From: Symbiodinium microadriaticum
Taxonomy: Eukaryota > Sar > Dinophyceae > Suessiales > Symbiodiniaceae
Length of the DNA stretch: 64,000 nucleotides
Assembly (NCBI GenBank): GCA_001939145.1
Contig: LSRX01000129.1
Coordinates: forward strand, 192,718 to 256,717
Direction: 5' to 3'
Every line of letters starts with the position of its first letter. Within the stretch, counting starts at the first letter, position 1. The notes beneath the pieces were generated by a model. That model made no database searches, had not been told where the DNA came from, and saw only the letters and a list, made by a program, of their open reading frames with translations. Shown one piece after another: positions 10,616 through 22,472 of this stretch. The position numbers and the translations under genes are program-made.

Positions 10616-10731
10616 ATGTGGGTTGGCTCAAGGCCAGTCTGGCTCAGATTTGCAGTTCATGCGACAGACTCTTGCAAGCTCATGTGCGCAGTGGCCTTTC
10701 AAAGTTGTTCGGAAGCTGTCTCGCTACATGG
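10612..10731 (+). CDS. candidate exon after family B intron
   Basis: Continues the upstream frame (phase 1) and reads VPCGLAQGQSGSDLQFMRQT, then a basic stretch WPFKVVRKLSRYM. It ends at ATGG^GTAGTT, the left end of the next IR element. Family unknown. Confidence 0.45.
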
Positions 10732-10815
10732 GTAGTTCTCTAAAGTCTAAAGTAGGGTTGCTGTACTGTATTGGGCACGGGGACCCAAAAAGGGACCCTA
10801 ATGTAGAGAACTACC
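10731..10815. mobile_element. IR element family G, copy 1
   Basis: Near-palindromic. Both ends carry GGTAGTTCTCTA (the right one as its complement), with inner GACCCAAAAAGGGACCCTA-like symmetry. The same outer word recurs at 51132 and, with changes, at 61212. It begins exactly at an inferred GTAGTT donor; the acceptor is not settled. Confidence 0.65.
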
Positions 10816-10887
10816 TTTATTAACTACATACTACAAGACTATAAATAAGGATCAGGAACCCCCAAACCCCTATTCAAATTCCTAAGG

Positions 10888-11043
10888 CCCCTAACCCTAA
10901 ACCCTAAACCCTAAACCCGACACCCTAAACCCTAAACTCTACACCCTACACCCTAAGCCCTAAGCCCTAAACCCCTGAACCCTAAAACCCTAAACCCTAA
11001 ACTCTACACCCTAAGCCCTAAGCCGTAAACCCTAAACCCTAAG
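10888..11043. repeat. CCCTAAA block
   Basis: CCCTAAA units with variants (ACTCTACACCCTAAG, CCCTAAG). The block ends in CTAAG immediately before an inferred exon, so the repeat itself may supply the acceptor AG. Confidence 0.85.
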
Positions 11044-11443
11044 CGGCCTCGCCGAGGCGGAGAGGCGAAAGGAAGTGGAGGCCAAGCTGGCTCAAGAAGA
11101 GCAGATGAAACAGGACCGAAGCTTATTGGGTTTAGGGTTTAAGGGTTCTAAGGGTTCTAAGGGTTCTAAGGGTTTAGGGTTTAATCGTGGTTGGAGAGTT
11201 CGGCTTTTTGCTTGCGAACCTCGGGGCAGTTGGAAGTACTCTGCTGGCTCACACAAAAAAAAGGAGAAGCTTGCGAAGAAAGCGATGGAGCAGCTGCTGC
11301 GCGAGGAGGATGTCTTGGGTGGTTTTGGGGCCTCGCGACTTCAGAGTGGCGCAGATGTCTTGGCTCGCAGCCTGTCGGTTGCAAACTTTCGAGCTAAAGT
11401 CAGCGAGCAGAGAGCCACTTCACACTCGTCGTGCTGCCTCTAA
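11044..11443 (+). CDS. coiled-coil-type exon(s) with telomere motif inside the frame
   Basis: One frame is open for 133 codons to TAA. It reads LAEAERRKEVEAKLAQEEQM, then crosses telomere-like sequence (9-bp in-frame AAGGGTTCT units, about 11127-11182), then HKKKEKLAKKAMEQLLREED. Either the motif is coded as Gly/Lys/Ser repeats, or it is an intron starting at the GTTTAGGG donor (11130). The two charged halves match the upstream Lys-rich exon. Confidence 0.45.
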
Positions 11444-11700
11444 GGGGCCCGCAAGTCTGTTTTAGAACATGTTTGTTTTGCAGATCTGATCTCGACTGAG
11501 TCCGTGCCGAAACTAGACTACAGGAGTTTCCAATTCAGTTTGCAAGCTTATTCTTGTTTCTGTGCTTGCATCTCGCAGAGGAAGCTTCTACGAAGGCCGG
11601 CGAATTAAGACACGGACTGCTGTGGCCATGGCTGTTCGTCCAGGATGTTGATGCCTGCCAGAAATCAGTGCTGTCTATGTCCTTTTAGTGGTGATGTCAG

Positions 11701-11748
11701 GTCAAACAGCGGCCGGCTGTTAAGGCCAAGAGCAAGAGCAAGAAGTGA
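11701..11748 (+). CDS. candidate terminal exon, Lys-rich C-terminus
   Basis: After GATGTCAG the frame reads VKQRPAVKAKSKSKK and stops at TGA. The basic tail fits the Lys-rich exons upstream. It would close the + strand gene about 350 bp before the AT-rich island. Confidence 0.45.
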   Translation, partial: VKQRPAVKAKSKSKK

Positions 11749-12099
11749 CGCAAGTAAGTATGTTTTCCGGAGGTGGCGCATCCGCGATTCTGATTTAGAG
11801 CATCTCCATCACTAAACCAATCTTGGCGTCTGATCATGACAAAGCAGACAGATACCAAATATCTTCGACTGCTCCACCAATCGCGCATACTGAGAGCACT
11901 TTGGCCTACATCCTGTCTCCCAAAGGGTAGATACCATCGTCGTACCAGCCAGAATAGCTTCTCCAAAAAAGATGTCACATCTCCCATCAATAATGACCAA
12001 TAAACTATTTATATTTATCGGTTCGCACAGGACCATTTGAGGCTTTTTGAGCTAAGGCCTTTCAGCTTTAGAAGATCACTACTGAAGATACAGTGTAAA

Positions 12100-15000
12100 G
12101 AACTTGGGGGGTGCAACCCATTTAATTTAGGGGTTCAAGACTATAATCCACTTTTAATCTAGCCAAATACGGCATAGAATAAATAGAAGAATGAAAAAAA
12201 AATATATATATATATGAGGTGTATATATATATATATATATATAGAAATATACTTTTAGAATATATTAATTTCGATTCAAGATTTTGCAAACATATATGTA
12301 TTTAGTATAATAATAATTGATGAGTGTTTTAGATTATATTAGAACGACTTTGTTATTTCTAACAATAATGGCAATCGATCGATATGTATTTTTTTAGTAG
12401 TAGTAAATTTCCTATCGATTTACGACGAAATATATTTATTAGATAATTATAGATAAATTAGATTTTGATATATATATATATATATATGAATGATAAGAAG
12501 ATTATTTTAATGATTTAGATAATNATATGAAAGATTAATTAAAATAAAAAGAAAGGTTAAGGATCTTTGGAATCGAAATATCTACTTTAGATTAAATAAG
12601 AGATTGATTTTATTATTTATTAAATATGATGTTTTTATCGATAACATAATTCGATGGGATATATCGGATTTCGTGGCCAAAAAAATATACTTCCCGAGGT
12701 CTTTTCTAATTGGTACAATATATATATATATATATACATATAGTAATCGTCGCGGGATTTTCAGCACGAGACAATGGATTTTCTATTATAGACAGTAATT
12801 ATGTAATCGTCGAACTTGTGGAATGATTAGATAACAAAATAATATGAATTAGTTTCGATTATCGTCGTAGATAAAGATAGCTTCGCATAATTCTTCCGAA
12901 TTCCGAAAATCTCGCCGGGACTCTCATCGTTTGGATTTTATAAAAATATTATTATATTATATTTAGAATATCGTCGTCGTATGAGTTACCAATACGTCCG
13001 GCGAGAAGTTAGTCGAAAGATAGATCTCCGTGGAAAAGGCACAGATATCGGATTAATATTAATATCGAAGGGCAAGTATCTCTCTAAATTTCGATAGAAA
13101 ATACTTATAGTCGCGATCTACGACCGCACGTTGAAGCCGCGACAAATTTAATCGCTTCACGATCTGGGACTTCTAGAGACGATTTTATATTAGGGCGGAT
13201 ATTGCAGCTTCGGCACGATCGATTAATTTAATAATAGACAACATTTATCGAAGATCGCCATCCAAGACGACTAAGGCTCCTCCAAACGACTCTTCGCTCT
13301 GACGTGGATCTTGTATGCCAATATCTACGACATCGAGAACTGTCGCTGAAACTATCCCTATCTCGTCTCATAACAAGATATATTATTGGATCAGCACCTG
13401 CCCTCTGCCGCTCGCAGCAGTGACGCTCCACGGCACATCCTCACATGGGAGCGAGATAGAGAAATCGAAGCACACGTAACATATATGATTTCTTGGGAGT
13501 AATCAGAGCTCCAAGCGCAAGCAATACTATACGATTATATCTTCAGACCTATCATCAGATATGATTCTGGATTTCCCTAAAGTTTGGCCTCCTTCCCACT
13601 ACTTCCAATATCAAATCGATCAATATAAAAGACAAATATCTTGTCAATGCTCCCCGACTCGAAACCTTTGATGGCATCAAGTAATATCTGCACGAAAAAT
13701 AGATAATATTATCTCTTGCTTTCTCATATCTAAAATCTAAAATATCTATAGATCCTTCATATTCTTGCCTCCTTCGAAAAAGAACGCAAATTTCGACTCG
13801 TCTCGAAATATTTTCACTTCATGGAGCCACGCTAAGCCTAGGTGCCGGACTCCTTGCTACCAATCTTCGGAAAGGTTAAATTACAATTGATATTTGATGA
13901 AATCTAGGATTTAAGCGATTTAAAATTTCAGGATTTCAGATTTAAGCATTGAGACGCCAAGATCAATATCGCTAGTAAGTTTCCTGCGCTGGCCTGAAAT
14001 GATCTTTATCTTCGTTAGATTCAAAAATGATAATCTACTGCCCGAAAATTCTTTTGGGAATCTTGACGAAATCTCCATCTTGATTCGTTTTATCATATAT
14101 CTTGGAATCTTTGGGAGCGTTCGTACGCGTGCTAGACGCGCTCAGATAGATGCTATAATCTCGATCTGTTATTCAATATAATCTACTTCTTAAGTCGAAA
14201 TTTTCCTGAAAATCTAAATATCAAATCATTATTAGGATTTAAGATTACTATATAAATAAATAAATATATATATATGTCCAAGTAATCAAGTATTTAATCT
14301 ATATATATTTCATGAAATTAAATATCACGAGTCTCTACAAATTTCGGAAATATAAAATGAAATTTGCTTCTCTGCAAAGATCATATATTTTCAATTAAAT
14401 TATAGAATAAGACTTCCCGATAATTTTGAAATCGAACGGAAAAATAAATCCGAGATTTGATTTGTCGTAAATTTACAAGTCCGACGCTCTCCCAAGTCGC
14501 ATAAAAAGATAATATTTCGTTTTATAATTCCCAAGATTATAAATTTTCGAGAAATTTTTCAGCGCTAGACAATATATTCGTAAAGCCTCCCAAGATCGTA
14601 AATTCTCCAGAGATTTATAGAAAATACTAATCCGAAGGACGACCATACGAAAACAGATGATTTATAATATTTCATTATTTGATATAATTAAGATAATATC
14701 TTCAGATTAAGAAGAAATTAAGAAATAATATCTTTTTAAAATGAAGAAATATTTACGGATATTTTTTATTTTAGCTACTAATATTTATTTTTTGAAGTAT
14801 TATTTTCGTATTCAAATATCATATTAATATTGCGATTAATCTTATGATAATAATATTAATAAATATATATATATATATATAATATAATATCGGTATTTTG
14901 AAATTTTTAATAGATTCATGATTTTTTTAATAATATGATGATAATTTTTAATATTAGATCTCGGAAATACTTATTCAGGAATATTTAAAATTATAATTAT

Positions 15001-17800
15001 TTTCTGATAATAAGATCTAGAGACTATAAGATATTATTATTTTCAATTTAATTAAGATAAAGATTAGATTTGTCGAAATTTTTCAGATTTAAAAGAAATA
15101 TAAGAAATATATATTAAATTATAGATTATTATTAAGTAACTGATCGATTTAAATTATATTTTCGGAAGAGCGAAATTTCTAAAATCTCGCTAATATTTCT
15201 TTCAAAATTATTTCAGAGACTTCATCATATATATATATATTATTATCGAATAGAATAAGAATTCATACCAAAAATTTTCTAAAATTAATTTTTATAAATT
15301 CTATATAAGAAAAAGATCTCCAAATATATATCGTTTAAAAATAAATCTTTATATATATTTTTTAATGCCTTCTTCTAAAATATAAGAGAGATACCCAAAA
15401 ATAGAATATTTCTTCATAATTTTCTAAATATATGTCTCTTCTCATAGAATATAAAAAAAATACTAGAATGGATCCGTTGCTTCCGAAAAGAGTCTACAAG
15501 CTATTTTACCATTGAAATATTTATTATATAACGAGAAAGCAATAAAATAGAAAGAAATAAATAAATCAATATTCATAAATAAATAAATATAAATAAATAT
15601 ATATAGATAAACGGACCTCCACAAATAGAAATAATAAAACCAAATTTCTATTCTTTCCAAATTAAATCGATACCAAAATTCGTCGATATTTCGAGAACAA
15701 GGGCTGCCCATAATATTCGGTTCTTAACGATATACGACATATTCTCATAACGACATCGATAGGTCGCCAATCCCAAAAATTTTTAATCATTCCGAACGGT
15801 CTAAAGAAAATCATAATTTCATCATCTATATTATTAATAGTTAAGAAAAGAATTAAGATCCAAGATAAATGGATAAAAAGATATAATAAAGACAAAAATA
15901 AAATATCAAGAAATAAATATGCCGACAAACAGATACAAATAGACAAATACAAATCAGATAGATATAAATAGACAAATACAAGCAGACAGATACAAACAGA
16001 CGAATATATCAAATAGGGATATCTAGACAGATACAAATAAATATGTATGCACCACAAAGAGACGCATAAATAGACAAATACACAAACGGACAGACTAACA
16101 AACAGACAGAGATAGACAAAGACAGACAGAGAGACAGCCAAACAACAGACAGAGACAGACAGACAACAAAAAGAGACCGAGACAGACAGAGAGCAAACAA
16201 AGACACAGAGAGACAGAAAGAGACAGAGGCAGACATACAGACAGAGAGGTCCAAAAAAAACAGACAGGACAAGACAGGAGAGAACAAGAAAGGAGAGCAG
16301 GGGAGAAGAGAAGAGAAGACAAGACAAGACAGACAGATAGGACAGAGAAATAGAGAGAGATAGAGAGACGATCAGACAGTGCTCTTCGAGCGACCCTAAG
16401 AGACAGAGAGACAGACAGACAATATTTAATGGGTAATTTAAGATAATAAGTCTTTAATATATACTCGTCTCATCGAATAATTTTTATAAAATTAATAAAA
16501 ATTTTCATAAAAAATCTATTTCCATAAAATAATATATATTTTTTTAGCAATCTTTATAGAAATTTCGACAAATTTTATATATATAAGACGACATATATTT
16601 ATAAAAATATATCTTAAAAAATATTGTAAGAGTCTATACATAGAGAGAAACGAAATATATTAAAAAATCCTTTTTATATCGTAATTTTATAAAAACCCGA
16701 TAATTTATATTTTTTATACTTTAGTTTTTTTATCAATAAATACTTATATCTAGAGATTTCTCTTTCTCAATATTTTTCGAAATACGAAATAATAACAAAT
16801 TTTCAATTAACAATCAACGGCGAATATCTAAAAATCATTTAAATTAATCTTCATCAAATTTTTTCTTCCGAATATTTCTTTCGAAAAAATATTTTAATTG
16901 CCTTGTCTTCTAATACGAGCTTATAATATTAGAAATATTTATATTCTAGAAAGAAAAAAAAATTCGATATACTCGGGTTTAATATTTTAGAATTTAAAAT
17001 ATAAAATTAAGCTTAAACCTCATCCCTACGCCCAATCACGCCATCATAATATAAAGAAATAATCATTCTATTTATATAGAAAAATATATTATATATCAAT
17101 ATTTATATAGTAAAATATACTATATATCAATATAACATAATTAATATTAAATATATAAATTAAAATCTTCTACCAACAAAAGAAAATTCAAAATATACAT
17201 CTATACTACCACCATATTAAATTAATGAAAAACTTAGAAATAATTTCTAATTAATTTAAGAATTCAGTAGATGCTCTATAATTATTTTAATTTGTATATT
17301 AATATTTTTCTCTATTTAAAATATAAGTCATTTTTAGAAGAACAAATCAAAATTCAAGATATTTTTGTGTATATAAAAAAATATATATATTAATTTCAGA
17401 ACCAGAATATCAATATCAATCAATATCTAAGAACCACAATACCATTACCTTATAGATATTTCTACATAAAGAAGAACAATAACTATAAAGAACTCAGCCT
17501 CTAAATATGGAATTAGATTTTTTCGATTTTTCGAAAAATATATCAAATTATTTTATTTGTCATATATTTCAAATCGAAAAGGAAAATATATTATACTAGA
17601 TGCCCTCATATTTCTATATATATATATCAATATAATATTCTTTGTATAAGAATATACCAGTTTCAAAACAGATAATAGATATTTGAATAATTTCATTTAT
17701 AGAAATATGTGTAGATTGAAGGTCTGAATCTAAAAATGCGTTTTAATTGATTTTTGCTTTGTTATTAGGTTTTAGAGTCTCATCAATTTTTCTAGCTGTC
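12100..17800. other. AT-rich, gene-free island
   Basis: About 5.7 kb with strongly raised AT, many (AT)n tracts, no telomere motif that I could see and no convincing gene. Dinucleotides are skewed: by hand count 13021-13260 has 19 CG but only 4 TG. It is bordered by the end of + strand exons (11748) and the last - strand exon (18035). It could be a domain boundary, a centromere-like region, a decayed insertion or an assembly join. One N lies near 12524. Confidence 0.7.
15950..16430. repeat. decayed (AGAC)n-type satellite
   Basis: AGAC/AGACAG units are clear at about 16080-16430 and fade leftwards into ATAAATAG-like words. The gradient suggests one array decaying towards AT inside the island. 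Frames on the - strand here (Ser/Leu/Cys-rich) are repeat artefacts. Confidence 0.8.
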
Positions 17801-18034
17801 AAAAGTATCAAATAGTCAAATTTGTCTGGGTAAGTTTGCCATATTCATGTGCGACCACATATTCATGAAGTTCATGCAAAATGCAGTCTTTTCACGACGA
17901 CGTGATCTGTAATAGCAAATTTCACGCCTGAACTGAATTTAATTCCTATTGCACGTTGCCGGATTCGTACTACAGGTTTCGGAGCACGGAGCACTGAAAC
18001 TTGCAGTGGTAAGGGAGCGCTGCACCTTGAAATT

Positions 18035-18211
18035 CTATAAGGGGGCCAGGTCCCAAAATTGCTCGAACACGCTTGTAAGCACACCAATATGTGCGACTGC
18101 CGAAATGATATACGTAAACTCGTTTCTATGGCATACAAGCATAACCGAGAGCACCAATAATCTCGCCAGAGCGGGCAGGCGGCCTTCCGAGGTCGTAGGA
18201 TGACGATTCAT
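18035..18211 (-). CDS. small ORF or terminal exon with hydrophobic segment
   Basis: ATG to TAG, 58 codons. It has a hydrophobic stretch LARLLVLSVMLVC and a second, IISAVAHIGVLTSVFEQFW. It is the - strand coding-like unit nearest the AT island and begins right next to a telomere-motif block. It could be a small membrane protein or the last exon of a longer gene. Confidence 0.4.
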   Translation of the reverse strand: MNRHPTTSEGRLPALARLLVLSVMLVCHRNEFTYIISAVAHIGVLTSVFEQFWDLAPL

Positions 18212-18214
18212 TTG

Positions 18215-18500
18215 GGTTTTAGGGTTTTGGGTTTAGGGGTTTAGGGTTTGGGGTTTAGGGGATAGGCTAAGATCTGAGAAGCAACCCCAATGTAGTGTGC
18301 TTGCGACCATGCCGGTGCGCAAGGCTTATGGAGGTCTGCAATTTGAGACTAAGGGGGCCCCTTAGTTTTCCTCTTAGCCAGTGAGCCCATCTGAAACCTT
18401 CAGAGAAACATTTAAACCCCAAACCCCGAAACCCCTAAACTGAATCCCAAACCCCTAAACCCCAAAACTCTGAACCCTAAACCCCGAACCCTAAGCCCGC
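18215..18500. repeat. telomere-motif blocks, two orientations
   Basis: TTTAGGG-type units at about 18215-18262 and degenerate CCCTAAAC units at about 18410-18500, separated by unique DNA. Confidence 0.7.
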
Positions 18501-18791
18501 AGTGGCGGAAATTATTATTACTATTATTATTATTATTGTTATTATTTTTATTATTGCCCACATGTACCCCCTGCACGTCAGCTTGCACATAGCCAGGTCC
18601 CGACTTCAGGCTACAAGAAGGGTATTGTAATAGTAACAGTTGTTGGGTATAGTAGGTATATGGAATTTGAAATTTATATGGTCTAATGTAATACTAGATA
18701 GAAAGAAGCATAACAACACAAGAACAGCAGCTGCAACCATCCAACTAGATCCCAAGTTCGCATCCCAAGGGACCCTCGTCCTTCCAGCAAC

Positions 18792-18931
18792 CTCCCTGAT
18801 GTTATGAACTGAGGCACTCGAGTGAGTGGAGCTAAGGTCGCGGCGTTAGCCAAGTCTCCTTTCACTTGGAACTCGTTGCCCGGCTTTAACTCCTTGCCGT
18901 CGAACTTCAACGGTGCTGCTTGCCATGTGTT
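18792..18931 (-). CDS. candidate exon
   Basis: Acceptor CTCTTAG sits in telomere-like sequence. The frame starts in phase 0 and reads NTWQAAPLKFDGKELKPGNE, then FQVKGDLANAATLAPLTRV. A GTTGCT donor follows. Protein-like composition, family unknown. Confidence 0.45.
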
Positions 18932-18999
18932 CTAAGAGATCCCTAAACCCTAAACCCTTCTGCTTTCGAGCACTGCTTGCTTTCAACATGGTTATGAAT

Positions 19000-19340
19000 G
19001 CTCGGCATCCTTCTTAGCCATAGACTTCGGTGTGGCGGTGACATTCCTATCCTGCGAGTCGAGTGAGTCAAAACTGCAGCAGACAGGAACTGACAGCAAA
19101 CTTGCAGGAACACTCCCAGCAAGAAACAGCCGAAACACTCCGAACCGCCTCCCGAAGCCCCTGCCCACGATGTGGGCGTGCCCAACGTGAGCATCGCAAT
19201 CTCGACGGTGTGTCCAGCCCCCAACCCTGAATTCTACTCTTCAGCTACTGCTACGCAAGGATATTTCGCTCCGCAATTGCACTCCTTGCGGATCAGCTCC
19301 CGCACCCAGGCGGACGTTGAGGTCGCAGAGCACAGACAAA
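19000..19340. other. coding-like segment, strand unresolved
   Basis: A + frame reads APAHDVGVPNVSIAIS then CPAPNPEFYSSATATQGYF and ends near a GTATCT donor. A - frame is also open (FDSLDSQDRNVTATPKSMAK). Neighbouring exons favour -, but I cannot decide. Confidence 0.3.
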
Positions 19341-19379
19341 AGGTATCTCATGGTCAATTCCTACTGGGCTAGCAGAACA

Positions 19380-22180
19380 AAAAGTGCTCTGCGCGTTGCG
19401 TATGGAACGCCTTAACACTTTAACAGGAAGATAACATTCACATGAACATGGCTTGATACCCCAACGCTCTCATGCCGCCAGTTGAAGTGCCTGGGTTGCC
19501 CTTTCCAATGCTGCAGGCAGCGCAGCTTCTGCTTGAAAGTTGACAAAGTGCAGCTGTGGTTCATTTCTTCTAAAAGCTTGTTTCTCCGTGATATGGTCAT
19601 TCTTGCGTTTGCAGCTGATATCTTCTTCCCAGGCAACGACAAAACCGAGCCAACATCATGGCTCATGACCCTACAGCTAATGATGTGAATCCTGCATCGC
19701 CCCGAATCCATTTACCACTTCGCAACTTGTGCTGTATTTCTGCATGGGAGGCTTTGCAGGTTTCGAGTCACTAACAGTATCATGCTCCTTTTCCATCCCA
19801 TCAAGGGCTGGCAGAGCAGCATGCTGAGACATCACGCACCCGAGCTGATGGAATCTGGAATAGCATCCCTAAACCCTAAACCTTAAACCCTAAACCCAAA
19901 ACCCTAAACCCTAAAAAACCCAGGGTTCGGGTTCAGGGCGAAAGCCTTGCTCATGGTGGTCGTGGTCGGCCTGGGGTGCGATGCAGCTGCGTATCAGGGA
20001 AGCCCTGACACATCGGTGCGCCTTCCAACTCCCACTGCCTTCGGACCAAGTGAACCATAAATGGGGCTCAAGGTCCATAAACCCTAAACCCTAAACCCCA
20101 AACGCTGCGGTTAACATGTCATCACCCAACCCAACAAAGCACGTCACTCTTAAAACTCATTCCTTACTTTAGAGACCCCGATGCCCTGAACCCCAAAACC
20201 CTCAAGTCTCGACAGCCTGAAGCCCCAAGCAGAGAGAGTTGGCAGCTTGCGTGCAAATATCCTCTCTCCTTGCTGCTGAGGTCTCGAAGCAGATCATCCG
20301 CTAGGGTGTATTACTATCTGACTTATACATTTGGAGGGCTCCCGACTGAAAGTGTCGCAAAACAAAACCCCGAGTAGGTTTTTGGGTCAGAGGTTGGCTT
20401 TGGGGATGACTGCGAGCTTACTACTCAGGACGTCTTCTTCGGCGTTCAGGACTTAAAGCCTAAGCTTAGCCTTCAAATTCAGCTGGAGGACTTCGCTTGG
20501 GCTGAGGTTTAGTGCTCTTCAGTATAAAAAAAACCCTAGGATGAAGGAACTAGGGTCTATGTCTGACGCAAGGCAGCTATCTTCTTTCTTTAAAACCTCC
20601 TAGCTTCTCTAATATATAGCGGACCTGGGACTTGACTCTGAGGATTTTTGGGTTTCGCTTTGGTGGGACTTAGGACTTGGGGGTTTTAAATCTTGGGGTC
20701 GGCAGAGTAGGTGCTAGGATGCACCGTGTAAGGTACGGTTGAGAATAGACAGCTTCGGACTGCATTGGGAGTTCCAATGGAGAGTGAAGAGTGTCTTCCA
20801 CCTTTCGTGTTTCGAGGGTGTCGTCTTTGAGAGATGTGTAGGCCCAGTTTCCGAGGAACCTAAGAAATAAGAAATAGGCTTTGGGAATGGGGGTTTAGGG
20901 TCCAGGGGTTTAAGCGCTCCTGGCACAAGGTTCCGGGCATTCGACTTTCCATGTTCTGCAAAGCTTCCACAAGATTGCTCAGAGTTGCGTGTTCGCTATA
21001 GTCTGCTCAGCATCGGCGATGCCAAGGGTGTAGGGTTTAGGATTCAAGTTTTGTTGGGCTCATGGCTACGAAACCACAGCTTGGGACGCACATGTGGCGT
21101 TAAAGCTGACTGACAGCTCAACACTGCTGCGCGAACCACAGAGCCCATGCTTGACACCATGGCTTTTGCTCAGACCTTAACCCCAACTCAGGACTGTTGA
21201 ACATCTTACGATATTTCGCAACCGTCTCGACACCTCCCAAAGAAACTATAGCAAACACGCGAGGACTGCTGGGACAAACCTGACACTGCACGTCCTAGCA
21301 GTAGGAATCACCCATCTTTTCAGCTACATTCGCAGGTCACTTGGCTCACATGGCATACTTGTCGTTCCATTGTTTGGCTGGCGCGCGGTGGAGCTGGGCT
21401 CAGCTTGGCTTTGGGCTGCTTCTTTTACCGTGTACCGTCTCCGGACTTCCGTGGAGACGCTAAGGCACCATGCTAAACTACCCCAAGCCCTAAGACCCGG
21501 AAATCCCGTAGCCCTAAACTTCAAGACACACTATGAAGGAAACATACACAACGTACTATACTATGGCACAGTCACATGTACTATACTCTGATACTGTCCC
21601 TTTTATGTTAAGATCAGACCCTAGACCATCAACCCTCGCCCAACACACCAAGGAAAACCCCTCCCAAGGTCTTGAGATGGTGCTTTGTTCAGTGCTTCGG
21701 GGCCATGAAAGGGTCTATATAGAGTCTATAGTAATAGTGATAGTATAGAGTAATAATTTAGTAATAATAGGTAGTACTAAGCAGGACAATAATAGGTAGT
21801 GTTAATATATAGCTTGGAATAGAAGACCCATATTGCGCCTCTCCATTCATCCTTCTACAGCATTACCACGTGATTCAACTCGAACGGCTGCGAGAGAAGG
21901 CCCGGCTTAAGAGCTCTCGGTTTAGGGTTTAGGGTTACACGGCTTAGGGGGCTTAGGGGGTAATTAGGGTTTTTGGGTTTAGGGTTTAGGGTTGAGGGTT
22001 TAGGGCTTACACGGTCTGATGAGTTTTTCGGATGGCCCATCTCAGCAACATCCGGCACTTAGGACCATACTTTGAAGCTATCTACTGAGCCTCTTGATCC
22101 GCCAAGTACGTTCGATGCCCCGGAACCTGAGCAGAACACCCTCTGCCCTGCTTTAAGGTTTCGGGTCACCCTGAAACCTC
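19380..22180. other. spacer with scattered telomere-like motifs
   Basis: Telomere-motif blocks at about 19866-19920, 20078-20105 and 21915-22010. Open frames near 20714-20926 and 21324-21591 on both strands are unconvincing. Undetected short exons are likely. Confidence 0.4.
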
Positions 22181-22184
22181 AGTA

Positions 22185-22283
22185 CTGTTGATGATAGAAA
22201 TCCTGCATGACCTTAAGGACCCCAAGCTATGGGAATCATGGTATACTACTTATTATGGGTAGTGCAGGATTTGCATCATCAAC
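22185..22283 (-). mobile_element. IR element family C, copy 1, acting as intron
   Basis: 97-bp element (22187-22283) with about 21-bp terminal inverted repeats of type GTTGATGATATAAATCCTGCA. Read on -, the intron starts exactly at its end (GTTGAT) and finishes with CATCAACAG, one flanking AG beyond the other end: 99 nt. A second copy in opposite orientation is at 43183-43279. Confidence 0.75.
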
Positions 22284-22355
22284 CGTATGGTCTTGACCCG
22301 AGACCCACTGCAGAAGGATCCGGGTTCAGGGCCATGAACGAACCTCCGTTGCCAA
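22284..22355 (-). CDS. 72-nt micro-exon between two IR introns
   Basis: Reads GNGGSFMALNPDPSAVGLGS then RPY. It is bounded on both sides by inverted-repeat elements of different families (C and F). The frame matches the phase (1) left by the upstream exon. Family unknown. Confidence 0.5.
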
Positions 22356-22472
22356 CTAGTGTAGGGGCCTAACTAATTGCCAATACTATTTTGGGGGCTC
22401 CCTAACTATAGTAAAATGGGCCCCAAAGCACTATTCTAATTTTTAATTTAAGGCCCCTGCATTAGTTAGTAC
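22356..22472 (-). mobile_element. IR element family F acting as intron
   Basis: About 114 bp (22354-22467) with imperfect 17-bp terminal inverted repeats (AACTAGTGTAGGGGCCT, two mismatches). The - strand intron runs from GTACTA to CACTAG, 117 nt, phase 1, and joins the flanking exons in frame. Confidence 0.65.

Noticed and set aside
10623..10632. TTGGCTCAAG, the last ten bases of the dinoflagellate spliced leader as I recall it
   Set aside because: The match is short, lies inside an open frame and lacks the upstream leader bases; probably chance.
13228..13500. Short protein-like runs inside the AT island
   Set aside because: Frames are short and broken; no motif supports a gene, though decayed coding DNA cannot be excluded.
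15662..16327. 221-codon Ser/Leu/Cys-rich frame on -
   Set aside because: It is the translation of the AGAC-type satellite.
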